A DNA stretch of 35,519 nt. Source: JBCAWW01 sp039024315 (GTDB taxonomy: Bacteria; Bacteroidota; Bacteroidia; J057). Below, one piece after another: positions 1 to 7,953 of this stretch (its first letter is position 1; every line of letters begins with the position of its first letter). Both the position numbers and the translations under genes were made by a program. Location: positions 1 through 35,519 of the forward strand of contig JBCCQN010000070.1 of NCBI GenBank assembly GCA_039024315.1, in the 5' to 3' direction. The notes under the pieces were generated by a model that saw only the letters and a program-made list of their open reading frames with translations, made no database searches and was not told where the DNA came from.

Positions 1-123
1 GAAATGAAAAAACAAGTATATGCTTGGCAAAACGATAGGAATAATCGAAATGCAACCATTGATTGGCAATTCCAAGATAAAGAAGCAAGGATTAAACTCC
101 GGCACCTCTACCCGAATATTTAG
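1..123 (+). CDS. IS630-family transposase, C-terminal end (partial)
   Basis: The frame is open from base 1 and stops with TAG at 121-123, giving 40 residues that end in ARIKLRHLYPNI. This matches the usual C-terminus of IS630-family DDE transposases: a Trp and Arg/Asn-rich stretch, then I-x-W-x-F, then (D/E)AR-I-KL-x-x-LYP and the stop. The catalytic DDE core lies outside the window. An ATG at base 4 is internal and is not taken as the start. The gene ends only about 14 bases before interrupted host DNA, as expected for an IS whose single ORF nearly fills the element. The family call rests on this short tail alone, so it is fairly but not fully secure. Confidence 0.7.
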   Translation, partial: EMKKQVYAWQNDRNNRNATIDWQFQDKEARIKLRHLYPNI

Positions 124-139
124 ACTTTAAAACCTACTA
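1..139 (+). mobile_element. Right end of an IS630-like insertion sequence (partial)
   Basis: The transposase tail stops at 123 and about 14 more bases (to roughly 137) precede recognisable coding sequence of the neighbouring minus-strand gene. IS630 elements insert at TA dinucleotides; a TA lies at 138-139 (another at 135-136). The terminal inverted repeat is probably contained in the last 15-20 bases before it, but the left end is outside the window so this cannot be verified here. Confidence 0.55.
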
Positions 140-351
140 GCACGTTTTTGCAGATACATATCTGCCTGCTCGCGATTGCAGCGATGAAATAGTTCCCAAG
201 CAGTGTCGGCCATGTAGAAAAAAGGCGTACCATCTTCTTTAATCAAGAAACGTCCGTTATCAGAGACTTTGAGGCCTTGTAGCTCCGCCTTAGGAGAGTT
301 TGCAGAGAAGAGTGGCCATAACAGGGCAATACAAAGGGCAAGAGATTTCAT
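127..351 (-). pseudogene. DUF4038-type glycoside-hydrolase-like protein, truncated by the IS
   Basis: The ORF encodes a signal peptide (about residues 1-22), then the opening of a DUF4038 (apiosidase-like glycosidase) domain: LKVSDNGRFLIKEDGTPFF, then MADTAWELFHR, NREQADMYLQKRA. In the family this is followed by a (beta/alpha)8 barrel of several hundred residues. Here the match stops after KRA at about residue 68 and the frame runs through the IS end to a stop. The gene is therefore a 5-prime remnant; the rest should lie beyond the IS to the left of the window. It starts 22 bases after the stop of the BNR gene and probably belonged to the same transcript. Secreted glycan degradation is inferred for the intact ancestor only. 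Confidence 0.7.
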
Positions 352-373
352 ATGTACAAGATATTGGCAGAAA

Positions 374-1450
374 TTAAGCGAAGCTCACCACATTGACTCG
401 CGCTAGTTGTTGCGAGACAGACTGCCAAGCTTCGCCAAAGTTTTCTGATATATACAGATTCCCATTATTAGTACCAAAAGCAAGCGTTCCCGCTCTAAGA
501 TCCAAGGCATGTCGAAAAGCGAGATCATAGGTATGTTGTTGCGGTAAGCCCTCTCGTAAAGCCCGCCAATTTTGGCCACCATCCTCGCTTACACATACGC
601 ATAAGGCCAAATCAGGCGCTACACGGATTGCATCGCTGGTCGCGGGGATTACCCAAGCTCGGAGTGGATCATTAGGATCAACGGCAAGAGCAAAACCATA
701 ATCTGCTAAGCCGTTTTTATCAGTAACGTTGTCCCAAGTTTGACCGGCGTTGGTAGAACGAAAGATCCCACAATGATTTTGCTGCCAGAGCACTTCTGGC
801 TGGCTGGCACAAATCAGGAGTCGATGGGGATCATGCCCAACTTCTACGCTGGGATTTGGCAGATAGGCAGCTACTAGTCCTTCATTACGTGGGTGCCAAT
901 TTTGTCCCCCGTCTTTAGATTCAAATACGCCTGCACAGCTCACTGCGACGTAAAGGTGATCACTATCGCGAGGATCTACAACAATCGAATGTATCTCAGG
1001 ATAGTCCGTCCCTGTCCCAAACCAATGCTCTGGCCTGGAGGGGTGATTCCAAAGGCTTTCCACTAAGTGGAACGAATCCCCTCCATTTTCGGACATAAAT
1101 AGTCCCCCAGGCTCGGTACCCATAAAAAGGCGGTAGGGACGATCTAATCCGCCATGCTGCATCACCCAAATCTGGCGCAAACTGGCTGCTTTACCCAGCC
1201 TTAGCTCGCTTCCTTTGGGATATTTGGGTACGCCTACCTCTTCCCAGTTTTGGCCTTGATCAAAGGAGCGATGCAGCTTTTGCCCCCAATGCTTATGCGC
1301 GATCCCTACCCACCACGTACCGTTCCGAGGATCGGAATACACCATAGTGACAGGCAGGCCAACAAAAGAGCTTGCTTCACAATACCAATTTTGCTCTCCA
1401 CGAGCGTAGATCACCAAGCCCTTTTGCGTTCCTACCAGTAGTCGATTCAT
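374..1450 (-). CDS. BNR/Asp-box repeat (sialidase-fold) beta-propeller protein
   Basis: A 358-residue protein without a signal peptide, built from repeated Asp-box motifs of the S-x-D-x-G-x-x-W type: SFDQGQNW near residue 62, SENGGDSF near 120, SKDGGQNW near 178, STNAGQTW near 230, SEDGGQNW near 290 and SENFGEAW near 335. This is the pattern of six-bladed WD40/YVTN/BNR-like propellers often annotated as exo-alpha-sialidase-like. The arginine triad of true sialidases was not identified, so enzymatic activity is not claimed. It lies 43 bases downstream of the outer-membrane barrel gene and 22 bases upstream of the truncated glycosidase, so a shared transcript is likely. Fold call is firm; function unknown. 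Confidence 0.75.
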   Translation of the reverse strand: MNRLLVGTQKGLVIYARGEQNWYCEASSFVGLPVTMVYSDPRNGTWWVGIAHKHWGQKLHRSFDQGQNWEEVGVPKYPKGSELRLGKAASLRQIWVMQHGGLDRPYRLFMGTEPGGLFMSENGGDSFHLVESLWNHPSRPEHWFGTGTDYPEIHSIVVDPRDSDHLYVAVSCAGVFESKDGGQNWHPRNEGLVAAYLPNPSVEVGHDPHRLLICASQPEVLWQQNHCGIFRSTNAGQTWDNVTDKNGLADYGFALAVDPNDPLRAWVIPATSDAIRVAPDLALCVCVSEDGGQNWRALREGLPQQHTYDLAFRHALDLRAGTLAFGTNNGNLYISENFGEAWQSVSQQLARVNVVSFA

Positions 1451-1493
1451 GCCGCAAAGGAAATCAATCCTGAGCGAAAAAGACAGTCTGCCT

Positions 1494-2375
1494 TTATTTC
1501 AATTCGTAAATCAGGCCAAGGCTCATAAAGCCCGCACTATAAAGGTTGCGACGAGGCACGATCAAATCCGTAAAGTTGCGGTAATTGACATCGAGCCCCC
1601 AAGTATCGTTGAGACGGTAAAACAAACCAAAACCGTAGCCCGTAAAGGTCGTGCCATCTGAACGGATAAAGTCGGTTAGCTGGGTAGGCATACCTATGGT
1701 TTCTTGGACTTGGATATCTCCTTTTAGCCAAAAGTCGGGATGAAACTGCCAACCAAATTCAAAACCAGCAGTCCACTGGTCCCGAAAATCATTGCCGGCA
1801 AAACCAGTGCGAAAATTATAGTCGCCAAATAAATTGAGGTAAAAGGGCATAGCACCAAAGCCATAAGAAGCGGCAAGAGTCGTATGTAGGTTGAACTCAC
1901 CATCTCCCGTAGGCAGATTGATGCGTTCGAAAGAGATTTCCTTGTTCTGGGCAAAGAGGTTGCGAGCTCCGATAGGCAATTCAGGCATAATCGTTACCGA
2001 GACGGGTATCACGCCTTTTAAAACTCCATACTTGATCCCTAACCCTAGATCCCCAATGCCTGCAACGGTAGAAGTCGTTTCAAAACCTTGGGCTTTGAAG
2101 CTAGACCAGTTGATAATCACGTCAATTCGGTCCGTGAGACCATACTCTCCATAAAGCCCTAGACTAAGCTGGCGAAACTGAGCGGTGTTCAACAAATCTC
2201 CATTGAGATTGTAATATTTTGAGGAAGCAAATGCCCCGAGACTCAGCTTAGAATAGAGCTCACCTTTGGGCTTGACCCACCCGCTCTGGGCGAAACCAGG
2301 CAGAAGGGCGAAGCAAAAAGTAGCTACCATTCCCCACTTGAGGAGAAATGGTAGCCTATAAAATTGGGTAAGCAT
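1494..2375 (-). CDS. Outer-membrane beta-barrel protein, function unknown
   Basis: A 293-residue protein with a hydrophobic leader ending at GFAQS (about residue 31), followed by WVKPKGELYSKLSLGAF and alternating polar/aromatic strands typical of an outer-membrane barrel. Phrases such as GLYGEYGLTDRIDVIINW and GIGDLGLGIKYGVL resemble the transporter/MetA-pathway family of outer-membrane proteins. The last strand ends in LGLIYELK. It starts three bases after the DM13 lipoprotein gene, so the two are almost certainly co-expressed. Whether it moves a substrate is not visible in the sequence. An in-frame ATG choice further inside would remove the leader, so the first ATG is kept. Confidence 0.7.
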   Translation of the reverse strand: MLTQFYRLPFLLKWGMVATFCFALLPGFAQSGWVKPKGELYSKLSLGAFASSKYYNLNGDLLNTAQFRQLSLGLYGEYGLTDRIDVIINWSSFKAQGFETTSTVAGIGDLGLGIKYGVLKGVIPVSVTIMPELPIGARNLFAQNKEISFERINLPTGDGEFNLHTTLAASYGFGAMPFYLNLFGDYNFRTGFAGNDFRDQWTAGFEFGWQFHPDFWLKGDIQVQETIGMPTQLTDFIRSDGTTFTGYGFGLFYRLNDTWGLDVNYRNFTDLIVPRRNLYSAGFMSLGLIYELK

Positions 2376-2378
2376 TAT

Positions 2379-2825
2379 TTACTGCAGTGCTGCGTAACCA
2401 AAAGGAATGTTTGCAGAGCCACACCATAGAATGACGTGGGTAAACTTGGCCGCAGGGGCAGCGTCAAACTTGAAGAAGGTTTCACCATTTGAATTGACCG
2501 CACCTACTAGTTGTAGTTCTGGGTTCCCGTTCATCGGATCGGCAACGAAGTCCTGAGAAGTAGAAAGGTAAACGGTTACCGTACCAGTGGCAAGGTTGGT
2601 AACGAAATCATCACCGAAGCGAAGAAACTGACCATTTTCGGTGTCAGAACCAATTTCTGCAGTACCAGTACTGCCTGTACCATTTTGTTCTACAAAAGAA
2701 CCGGTCAACTGAGCGGTGAAAGTACCTTGCGGCAAGCTAGAGTCAATGATTACGGGCTCTGGTTCTTGGCAAGCAGTGAATGCTAAAAGCACAAATACGA
2801 ATGAGATAATTCCTGTAAGTTTCAT
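2379..2825 (-). CDS. DM13-domain lipoprotein
   Basis: A 148-residue lipoprotein: hydrophobic leader and lipobox LAFTAC with the acylated cysteine at residue 19. The rest matches the DM13 domain: QGTFTAQLTGSF, a G-x-A-x-I strand, FLRFGDDFVTN, G-x-VTVYLSTSQDF and the C-terminal WCGSANIPFGYAAL with the conserved cysteine near residue 135. DM13 domains are proposed to take part in electron transfer or redox chemistry through this cysteine; that role is from the family and is weakly established. Cell-envelope location is inferred from the lipobox. The gene has its own promoter-like box and is followed three bases later by the outer-membrane barrel gene, which suggests the pair works together at the outer membrane. 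Confidence 0.75.
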   Translation of the reverse strand: MKLTGIISFVFVLLAFTACQEPEPVIIDSSLPQGTFTAQLTGSFVEQNGTGSTGTAEIGSDTENGQFLRFGDDFVTNLATGTVTVYLSTSQDFVADPMNGNPELQLVGAVNSNGETFFKFDAAPAAKFTHVILWCGSANIPFGYAALQ

Positions 2826-2850
2826 GTTTATTATTGTTTATTGAACAACA

Positions 2851-2858
2851 CAAAACTA
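2851..2858 (-). promoter_or_regulatory. Putative promoter -7 box (TAGTTTTG) for the DM13 operon
   Basis: On the minus strand TAGTTTTG fits the Bacteroidota -7 consensus TAnnTTTG and lies 25 bases before the ATG of the DM13 gene, inside the 104-base gap after the antiporter stop. No convincing -33 TTTG was found at the usual spacing. Confidence 0.4.
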
Positions 2859-2929
2859 GGGGTAGGAATTCACAGAACTATCACAAGAAAATGTAGTTTT
2901 CTGGGCATTTTTAATACAAAAATCTCACA

Positions 2930-4228
2930 TTAATGACTACTTGACTCAGTTTCAGTTTCTTGGGCTGTGGGGGCCTTCCAAGGAGCAATTCCCACAGGAT
3001 TACTTTGTGCTTGCCGTATGGCTTTACCGGTTCTCCTTTTGTCCCAAATCAAGGCAAAGGTCATAATCAAACTAGTGACGATAATCACAAACAATAAGAT
3101 ACCGGGATTGAAGGCGTCAGTCTTGACCGCATCGGGGATATCATAAAAGAGCAGTACGGTTACCAAACCGCGTGGGACAATGTACAACTGCGGCATGATA
3201 TCCTTGCCGAGGAAGATGCGCAGGAATATCCATCGAATGACGTATATAGATAAAATGATAGCGCCACTGATCAGGGCGACTTTGGCATCAAGGAGAGAGT
3301 CCAAAACGATAGTCAAACCAAAGATCACGAAGAAAAAAGTCCGCACGACAAAAGCAGTTTCCATGGTAACCACATGCAAGTTCTCATAAATCTCTTCTGC
3401 CTTCTTCAAATCCAGGAAGCGACGCAGCGGGCCTTGGAAAAAGATCGACATATTGGATATCAGCAATCCAAAGATCAAAATGATGATCAAAGAGGAAAGG
3501 TGGAATTTCTTGCCTACGGCATAAAGCAATAATAGCACTGCGATCAGCAGAAACAGTTTGACATGGCTGCGTATCTTTTGAAAGACCAAAACCAATAGAT
3601 AACTGACCAAAAAGGAGAGTGCCAAGGTGATCAATACGTTGATCGAAAAGTCTCCTACTCCAGAGCTATGGGTTTCTTCGCCAGTATTGACTAGACCCGA
3701 CAAGAAGTAAAAGAGCATGATACCGAGGATATCTGAGAAGGTACTTTCATAAATATGAAACTCCTTCTTGACTTCGGACAAGGCTCCTACACTCGGGATA
3801 ATAATTGCCGAAGACAATATTGAGATTGGCGTGGCGTAAAGCCATGCGGTCAGCGTATCCATCTCTGGAATGAAGGCTTGTAGGATCAAGACCGCTGCAT
3901 AAGCGGAAGCTCCCAGCCCCAATAGAGCTACTAGGAGGGCCTTTATAATTGGCACCACCTTTTCTCGTTTAAGCTCTAACTCCAAAGCGGCTTCCAAAAC
4001 GATCATAATCAAGCCCACCGTCCCGACGGTCCGCAATATTGGCAGCAGATCCATATCCAAAACGATGACCCCTTGGGTCTCAAGCCCGAGCTGGATCAGA
4101 ATCCCTAGTACGATTAGCATCAATACTGAAGGGATATTGGTCTTGCGAGAGAGCTCTCCAAAAAGGAAGGATAGGATAATGATCACCGAAGCGGAGATCA
4201 ATAATGTATAAGTATCTAGTTCAGCCAT
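2930..4228 (-). CDS. Cation:proton antiporter (CPA family)
   Basis: A 432-residue polytopic membrane protein with about twelve hydrophobic segments, beginning TLLISASVIIILSFLFGELS and with the inverted-repeat-like layout of Na+/H+ or K+/H+ antiporters. The helix around residues 160-180 contains YESTFSDILGIMLFYF, which corresponds to the ion-binding ES-x-x-N/S-D region of CPA1-type exchangers with Ser-Asp in place of Asn-Asp. The tail after the last helix (about 40 residues) is polar, and no TrkA-N/C domain is seen. It is the last gene of an operon after the MscS-like gene (20-base gap) and the ATPase. Monovalent cation/proton exchange across the inner membrane is well supported; the ion is not identifiable. 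Confidence 0.85.
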   Translation of the reverse strand: MAELDTYTLLISASVIIILSFLFGELSRKTNIPSVLMLIVLGILIQLGLETQGVIVLDMDLLPILRTVGTVGLIMIVLEAALELELKREKVVPIIKALLVALLGLGASAYAAVLILQAFIPEMDTLTAWLYATPISILSSAIIIPSVGALSEVKKEFHIYESTFSDILGIMLFYFLSGLVNTGEETHSSGVGDFSINVLITLALSFLVSYLLVLVFQKIRSHVKLFLLIAVLLLLYAVGKKFHLSSLIIILIFGLLISNMSIFFQGPLRRFLDLKKAEEIYENLHVVTMETAFVVRTFFFVIFGLTIVLDSLLDAKVALISGAIILSIYVIRWIFLRIFLGKDIMPQLYIVPRGLVTVLLFYDIPDAVKTDAFNPGILLFVIIVTSLIMTFALIWDKRRTGKAIRQAQSNPVGIAPWKAPTAQETETESSSH

Positions 4229-4248
4229 TTTCCATTTTTTGATGCGTC

Positions 4249-4971
4249 CTAAGCACGCAATAAGCTAGATTGTAATCCTCGTTCTTGAATGAGATTGATC
4301 AACTCCTTGAGATGAAGCTCTTCACGAACGAGAAGTTTGACTTTATATTTGCCTGATTCTTCGCTGATTTCAGGCTTAAAATTCCAATCCAGATAAGGCA
4401 GGGTAGTCAACATATCCATCAATTCAACGGAATTGTTAATCAAATTTTCCTTCTCTGGATTTTCGATTCTTAATTGGTAAAAGCCCCCTACTTCGGTTCC
4501 CGAAACGATGGTGTAACCTTGGGTCAGTAGCTGAGCGTAGCTGACAAAGTGACGCCCTTCTCTGGTTTGCATATACAATCCCAATAGCCCCATATCGCTG
4601 ATGATACCATTGAGATTTTGAAATCGCAATCTACGACCGGCCTCCAACATATGGTTGAGCTGCACCAGCTTACCCCCCAAATAATTGCGAAACTGATTGA
4701 AGCCGACCAAAAAGAACAGCAGGACAAATGAACCGCAAAAGAGCGGATGTACGAAGACAAAACTGATCGAAAGGATGATCAAAGCTATCGGCTCGTAGAG
4801 TAGCTGGATGGCAAAAAACAACTCTTTTACCCGTGCTTGGGCACGACCAAGAATAGTCGTTCGGCGAATGAGCCGATACAACAACTGAATCAAAAAATAC
4901 AGCGCCAAGAGCCCGCCAGCGATAAATAACCACTGGATCAATTTGATTTGGGGGCTTAGTAGTGCTTCCAT
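4249..4971 (-). CDS. MscS-like membrane protein (divergent)
   Basis: A 240-residue protein with N-terminal transmembrane helices at about residues 12-35 and 58-92, then a soluble part. The segment LGGKLVQLNHMLEAGRRL followed by FQNLNGIISDMGLLGLYMQT and EGRHFVSYAQLLTQGYTIVSG follows the MscS middle beta-domain: a G-x-I/V-x-x-(I/M)-G-L strand, a T-R/E-G turn, and a line equivalent to the usual v-x-iPNs-x-l. The PN motif is absent here. The last 60 residues resemble the alpha/beta C-terminal domain. It is short for MscS and has few helices, so it may be a channel-like regulator instead of a full mechanosensitive channel. Its ATG lies two bases after the stop of the ATPase gene, indicating tight coupling. 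Confidence 0.6.
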   Translation of the reverse strand: MEALLSPQIKLIQWLFIAGGLLALYFLIQLLYRLIRRTTILGRAQARVKELFFAIQLLYEPIALIILSISFVFVHPLFCGSFVLLFFLVGFNQFRNYLGGKLVQLNHMLEAGRRLRFQNLNGIISDMGLLGLYMQTREGRHFVSYAQLLTQGYTIVSGTEVGGFYQLRIENPEKENLINNSVELMDMLTTLPYLDWNFKPEISEESGKYKVKLLVREELHLKELINLIQERGLQSSLLRA

Positions 4972-4973
4972 GC

Positions 4974-7349
4974 TTAGCGTGCGTTAAAAGTTAGGACGTG
5001 GCGCTGCTCCAGCATACGACCAATATCGTTGACCAGCACTTCATTGATCTCTAATTCGCCTCCCATACGCCTATTTAGCAGCCCAAGACTGAGCATTTGT
5101 TGGATCATAGGTCGATACTTTTCTTTATAGGCAGGGCCGAATATCTTGCGTAATTGGTGCTGACTGGCCCGTTTTTTCATCATCAGAGTGCGAAGGATGA
5201 TCTCCTGATCTGAATTGAGAAATTCGGGCAAGGCAAATAAAGTGCGGAACTTATGCGTAACCTCTTCTTCGCCTTTGGCGCGCGTGTACATCGACCAGCG
5301 CATCATAGACTCCCCCGGATTACCACGGCTAGCATTATAAACTCGTTTGATCATGCGTTCGAATTGCTGTCCACTTAACTCATTGCCTTCTTTGTCAACT
5401 AAGGTCTTGTGAGTAGCCCCGTGTCGGATCAAAATCGCCTGATGGATGTCTTCCCAGTGCATGCGATCCAAATTGACCTCTGCCTGAAATACCTGTGTCA
5501 GGTCCAAAACCGTCTCTAGCTGTTGGCGAACCCAGTTGGTGGTCGAAACCATAAAAAACTGGGAGTGCCCGTATTGGTTGATGTAGTTTTTGAGGCTGCG
5601 TACGTTCTTACTGAGTGAGATTTCATCATTCCACCAAAGCTCCAGATCATCGATCCAAACCATGAAAGGTTGATTTAAACCATACTTCCGTACGAAAGCA
5701 AGTGCCTCTTCTAGGTTGTAGCCTAATTCTTGCCTTCTGCCTTGAAACTCAAGGCTAGTATTTGGCCGTAGTCGCACATAACTATCTCCAAAGAAGCGGT
5801 TAGCGATCCAATCTCCTGTCAAAGTCTTACCACTAAATCGTTGGCCATGTAGCAATACAGAGCCTCGATAACCCAAGCGCCAATTGTTGATCAACTTTTT
5901 GATGCGCATGAGTTCTTCTTGTCTGCCTACAGCGAACGATTCTCCGATATACCCTTTGGTGAGAAAAATACCAGCATAGCTGGAGGCATCGCGGTTCAGG
6001 TTACGGGCTTGGACCACACGGACGATTTTCTCAGATATACTGAGGCTCTCCTCTCTCTCTACTCTAGAGATTAGGGTACGAAACCATTCTTGAGCGTTTT
6101 TATACCATGTCTCTACCCGCGCAAATAGGGGGTTTTCATCCAAGCGTAGCTGACGGAGCGTAGTTTGCAAAGGAATCGGCAGGAACTCGCGCGAGACTGT
6201 ATAGACGTTGGAAAGATGAAACATTTCCTCAATCCGAGCCTCAATGACCTCTTTATTTTCCCTCAAATCTTTTTGCCAGATCTCTGCATTTTCTAAAAAA
6301 TGCTCGATGGGCTGGCAAATATCTTTATGATTAATTTCGGCAGGAGCGCTTGATTCATTGTTGATCAAAATGGCCCGATTGCGCACATTGACCAAGGCTA
6401 ACTTGAAGCTATTAGAGCTGAGTTGCGTTTCTTCCCAAACCTCTAACAAAGCCGGTCTCACCTCGGTTTCCAACCATTGACGGGTCTTTCGCCGAAGATT
6501 CATGTCCCGATATAGGATGATCCCTCCATCGGTTTCGACAGGTATGCGAGCCTCTTGGGGAAGCAAGCTAGTGGTTACTTCCTGGGCCTCAGTATATAGC
6601 GTAAGATAGTCCGGCAATAAGAAATTGGACTCTAGCTCATCCAAACGATTGATAATTTTGCCGGGGCGCGGTTTATCGGTTTTTTTGAGTACATCTTCGA
6701 TGAACGCCACCACATTCTGGGCTGATTCAACGATACCAGCGACTTCATTTTCGCAAGAAACTACCATTTGCCTAATATTGGCCCGAGACGCTTGGTAATG
6801 AATAATGCAGTCAAAAAAAGCGCTATATTTTTTGCGTAGCAGGGCACACTGCTCCGCAATCTCTTTGATTTGGTTTTGATAAACGGGCCAAGGATTTTTG
6901 AGCAATTGCCATTTACTCAATTGTTTATTGAGGGACCGAGGATTGGCATTTAATTCCTCAAGGCGCTCATTTGGTAGCTTGAAGAGACTTTGGGCCGCGG
7001 AAAGCTGGAGCTTTTGCGATCGTTCTGCCAGATCATTCAACTGGATTTGTTCAAGTGCACCGTCGAGATGGAGAGCGGCGGCTTTTTGAGACTCAAATAG
7101 TATATCCCGCCAAAGAATCAGATAATTCTTTGCTTGTTCGATCCATTCAAAGATGATGATAAAAGCGAGAATTTCCTCTTCTGCTGCTTCATTTTGACTA
7201 GCAGACTCCGCTAAGGCAGATATCGCATCGGCTAGAAAATGAGCCGTTTCTAGCATATAATCCCACTGTTCGGTAGGCTGCTCTTGGGCCCAAAGCGTAT
7301 CTATCCGACTTGACAGTTCCTCCGCTAATTCAGCAAGCTGTTTCTTCAT
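4974..7349 (-). CDS. Large P-loop (AAA/STAND-like) ATPase with long helical N-terminus
   Basis: A 791-residue soluble protein. Residues 1 to about 450 are strongly helical and charged with no recognised domain. A P-loop domain follows: Walker A HGQRFSGKTL near 498-508, Walker B FMVWIDDLELWW near 560-570 and a sensor-like strand FFMVSTTNW near 590. The last 75 residues (from LNSDQEIILRTLMMKKRAS) look like a winged-helix module. No transmembrane segment is present. It heads an operon with the MscS-like protein and the antiporter, which suggests an ATP-dependent sensor or regulator of ion flux; that is inference. Overall architecture also recalls STAND-type switches. I do not recognise a named family, so the product is given by motif only. 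Confidence 0.75.
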   Translation of the reverse strand: MKKQLAELAEELSSRIDTLWAQEQPTEQWDYMLETAHFLADAISALAESASQNEAAEEEILAFIIIFEWIEQAKNYLILWRDILFESQKAAALHLDGALEQIQLNDLAERSQKLQLSAAQSLFKLPNERLEELNANPRSLNKQLSKWQLLKNPWPVYQNQIKEIAEQCALLRKKYSAFFDCIIHYQASRANIRQMVVSCENEVAGIVESAQNVVAFIEDVLKKTDKPRPGKIINRLDELESNFLLPDYLTLYTEAQEVTTSLLPQEARIPVETDGGIILYRDMNLRRKTRQWLETEVRPALLEVWEETQLSSNSFKLALVNVRNRAILINNESSAPAEINHKDICQPIEHFLENAEIWQKDLRENKEVIEARIEEMFHLSNVYTVSREFLPIPLQTTLRQLRLDENPLFARVETWYKNAQEWFRTLISRVEREESLSISEKIVRVVQARNLNRDASSYAGIFLTKGYIGESFAVGRQEELMRIKKLINNWRLGYRGSVLLHGQRFSGKTLTGDWIANRFFGDSYVRLRPNTSLEFQGRRQELGYNLEEALAFVRKYGLNQPFMVWIDDLELWWNDEISLSKNVRSLKNYINQYGHSQFFMVSTTNWVRQQLETVLDLTQVFQAEVNLDRMHWEDIHQAILIRHGATHKTLVDKEGNELSGQQFERMIKRVYNASRGNPGESMMRWSMYTRAKGEEEVTHKFRTLFALPEFLNSDQEIILRTLMMKKRASQHQLRKIFGPAYKEKYRPMIQQMLSLGLLNRRMGGELEINEVLVNDIGRMLEQRHVLTFNAR

Positions 7350-7379
7350 GTATCTGGGTTGCCGAGATCAATTTCAGGA

Positions 7380-7387
7380 GAAAGATA
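7380..7387 (-). promoter_or_regulatory. Putative -7 box (TATCTTTC) for the ATPase/antiporter operon
   Basis: On the minus strand TATCTTTC differs by one base from TAnnTTTG and lies about 30 bases before the ATPase ATG, within the short gap before the next gene upstream. No clear -33 partner is seen. Confidence 0.35.
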
Positions 7388-7404
7388 CAGAAAAATCATG
7401 CATC

Positions 7405-7935
7405 CTAAGGAGATTCTCCCTTTTGATCGAGTCGAAAACCCATTCCCAACTGAATTGGTAGCTCCCAAAGGCGGTCTATGGGGCCAAACTCTTTATAGCT
7501 TGGCGCATTGGAATATCGAACGCCAACGCCTAGGGTACCGAAAAATCGCCCTTGGGATTGCCAGCGTCCTTGCAACTGATAGCTAAGTCCCCATGCAAAT
7601 AGACTTCCATTATTGAAAAGGGCAGCGCCTAGTTGGACTTTGCTCAAGCCCGACACACTCCAATCCCCTTGCTGCCAATAATCGCTTCTATAACCCAAGG
7701 TCAAACTGAGCTGGTTCCCCCAGTCGATGAAGCGATATTCAGCACCGATATGGAGGGCAGCCTCGCCGAGCGGGTAAATATAGGCCGTCTCCAAACCACC
7801 GCCTCCATAAAAGTAGCCGCTACCTTCATTTTGGGCGATCCCATTAAAAGACAGCATATTGAATTGCAACTCTTGGGCAGAAGCCCCAAGTGGGAGCAAC
7901 AGGATCAGGACAGTATATATGATACAATTCCTCAT
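7405..7935 (-). CDS. Small outer-membrane beta-barrel-like protein, function unknown
   Basis: A 176-residue protein with a signal peptide ending near GASAQ (residue 20). The mature part consists of short amphipathic strands rich in Gly, Tyr and Trp, such as GGGGLETAYIYPLG, LHIGAEYRFIDWG and LGVGVRYSNAPSYKEFG, ending LGMGFRLDQKGESP, the style of an eight-stranded outer-membrane barrel. No family name is recognised. It begins 18 bases after the stop of the alpha/beta-hydrolase lipoprotein, so the two are probably co-transcribed. Confidence 0.6.
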   Translation of the reverse strand: MRNCIIYTVLILLLPLGASAQELQFNMLSFNGIAQNEGSGYFYGGGGLETAYIYPLGEAALHIGAEYRFIDWGNQLSLTLGYRSDYWQQGDWSVSGLSKVQLGAALFNNGSLFAWGLSYQLQGRWQSQGRFFGTLGVGVRYSNAPSYKEFGPIDRLWELPIQLGMGFRLDQKGESP

Positions 7936-7953
7936 GAGATTCTATTTGGTGGG

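Noticed and set aside
1449..1661. 70-codon plus-strand frame opposite the outer-membrane barrel
   Set aside because: It is antisense to a well-supported gene and shows no recognisable domain or leader.
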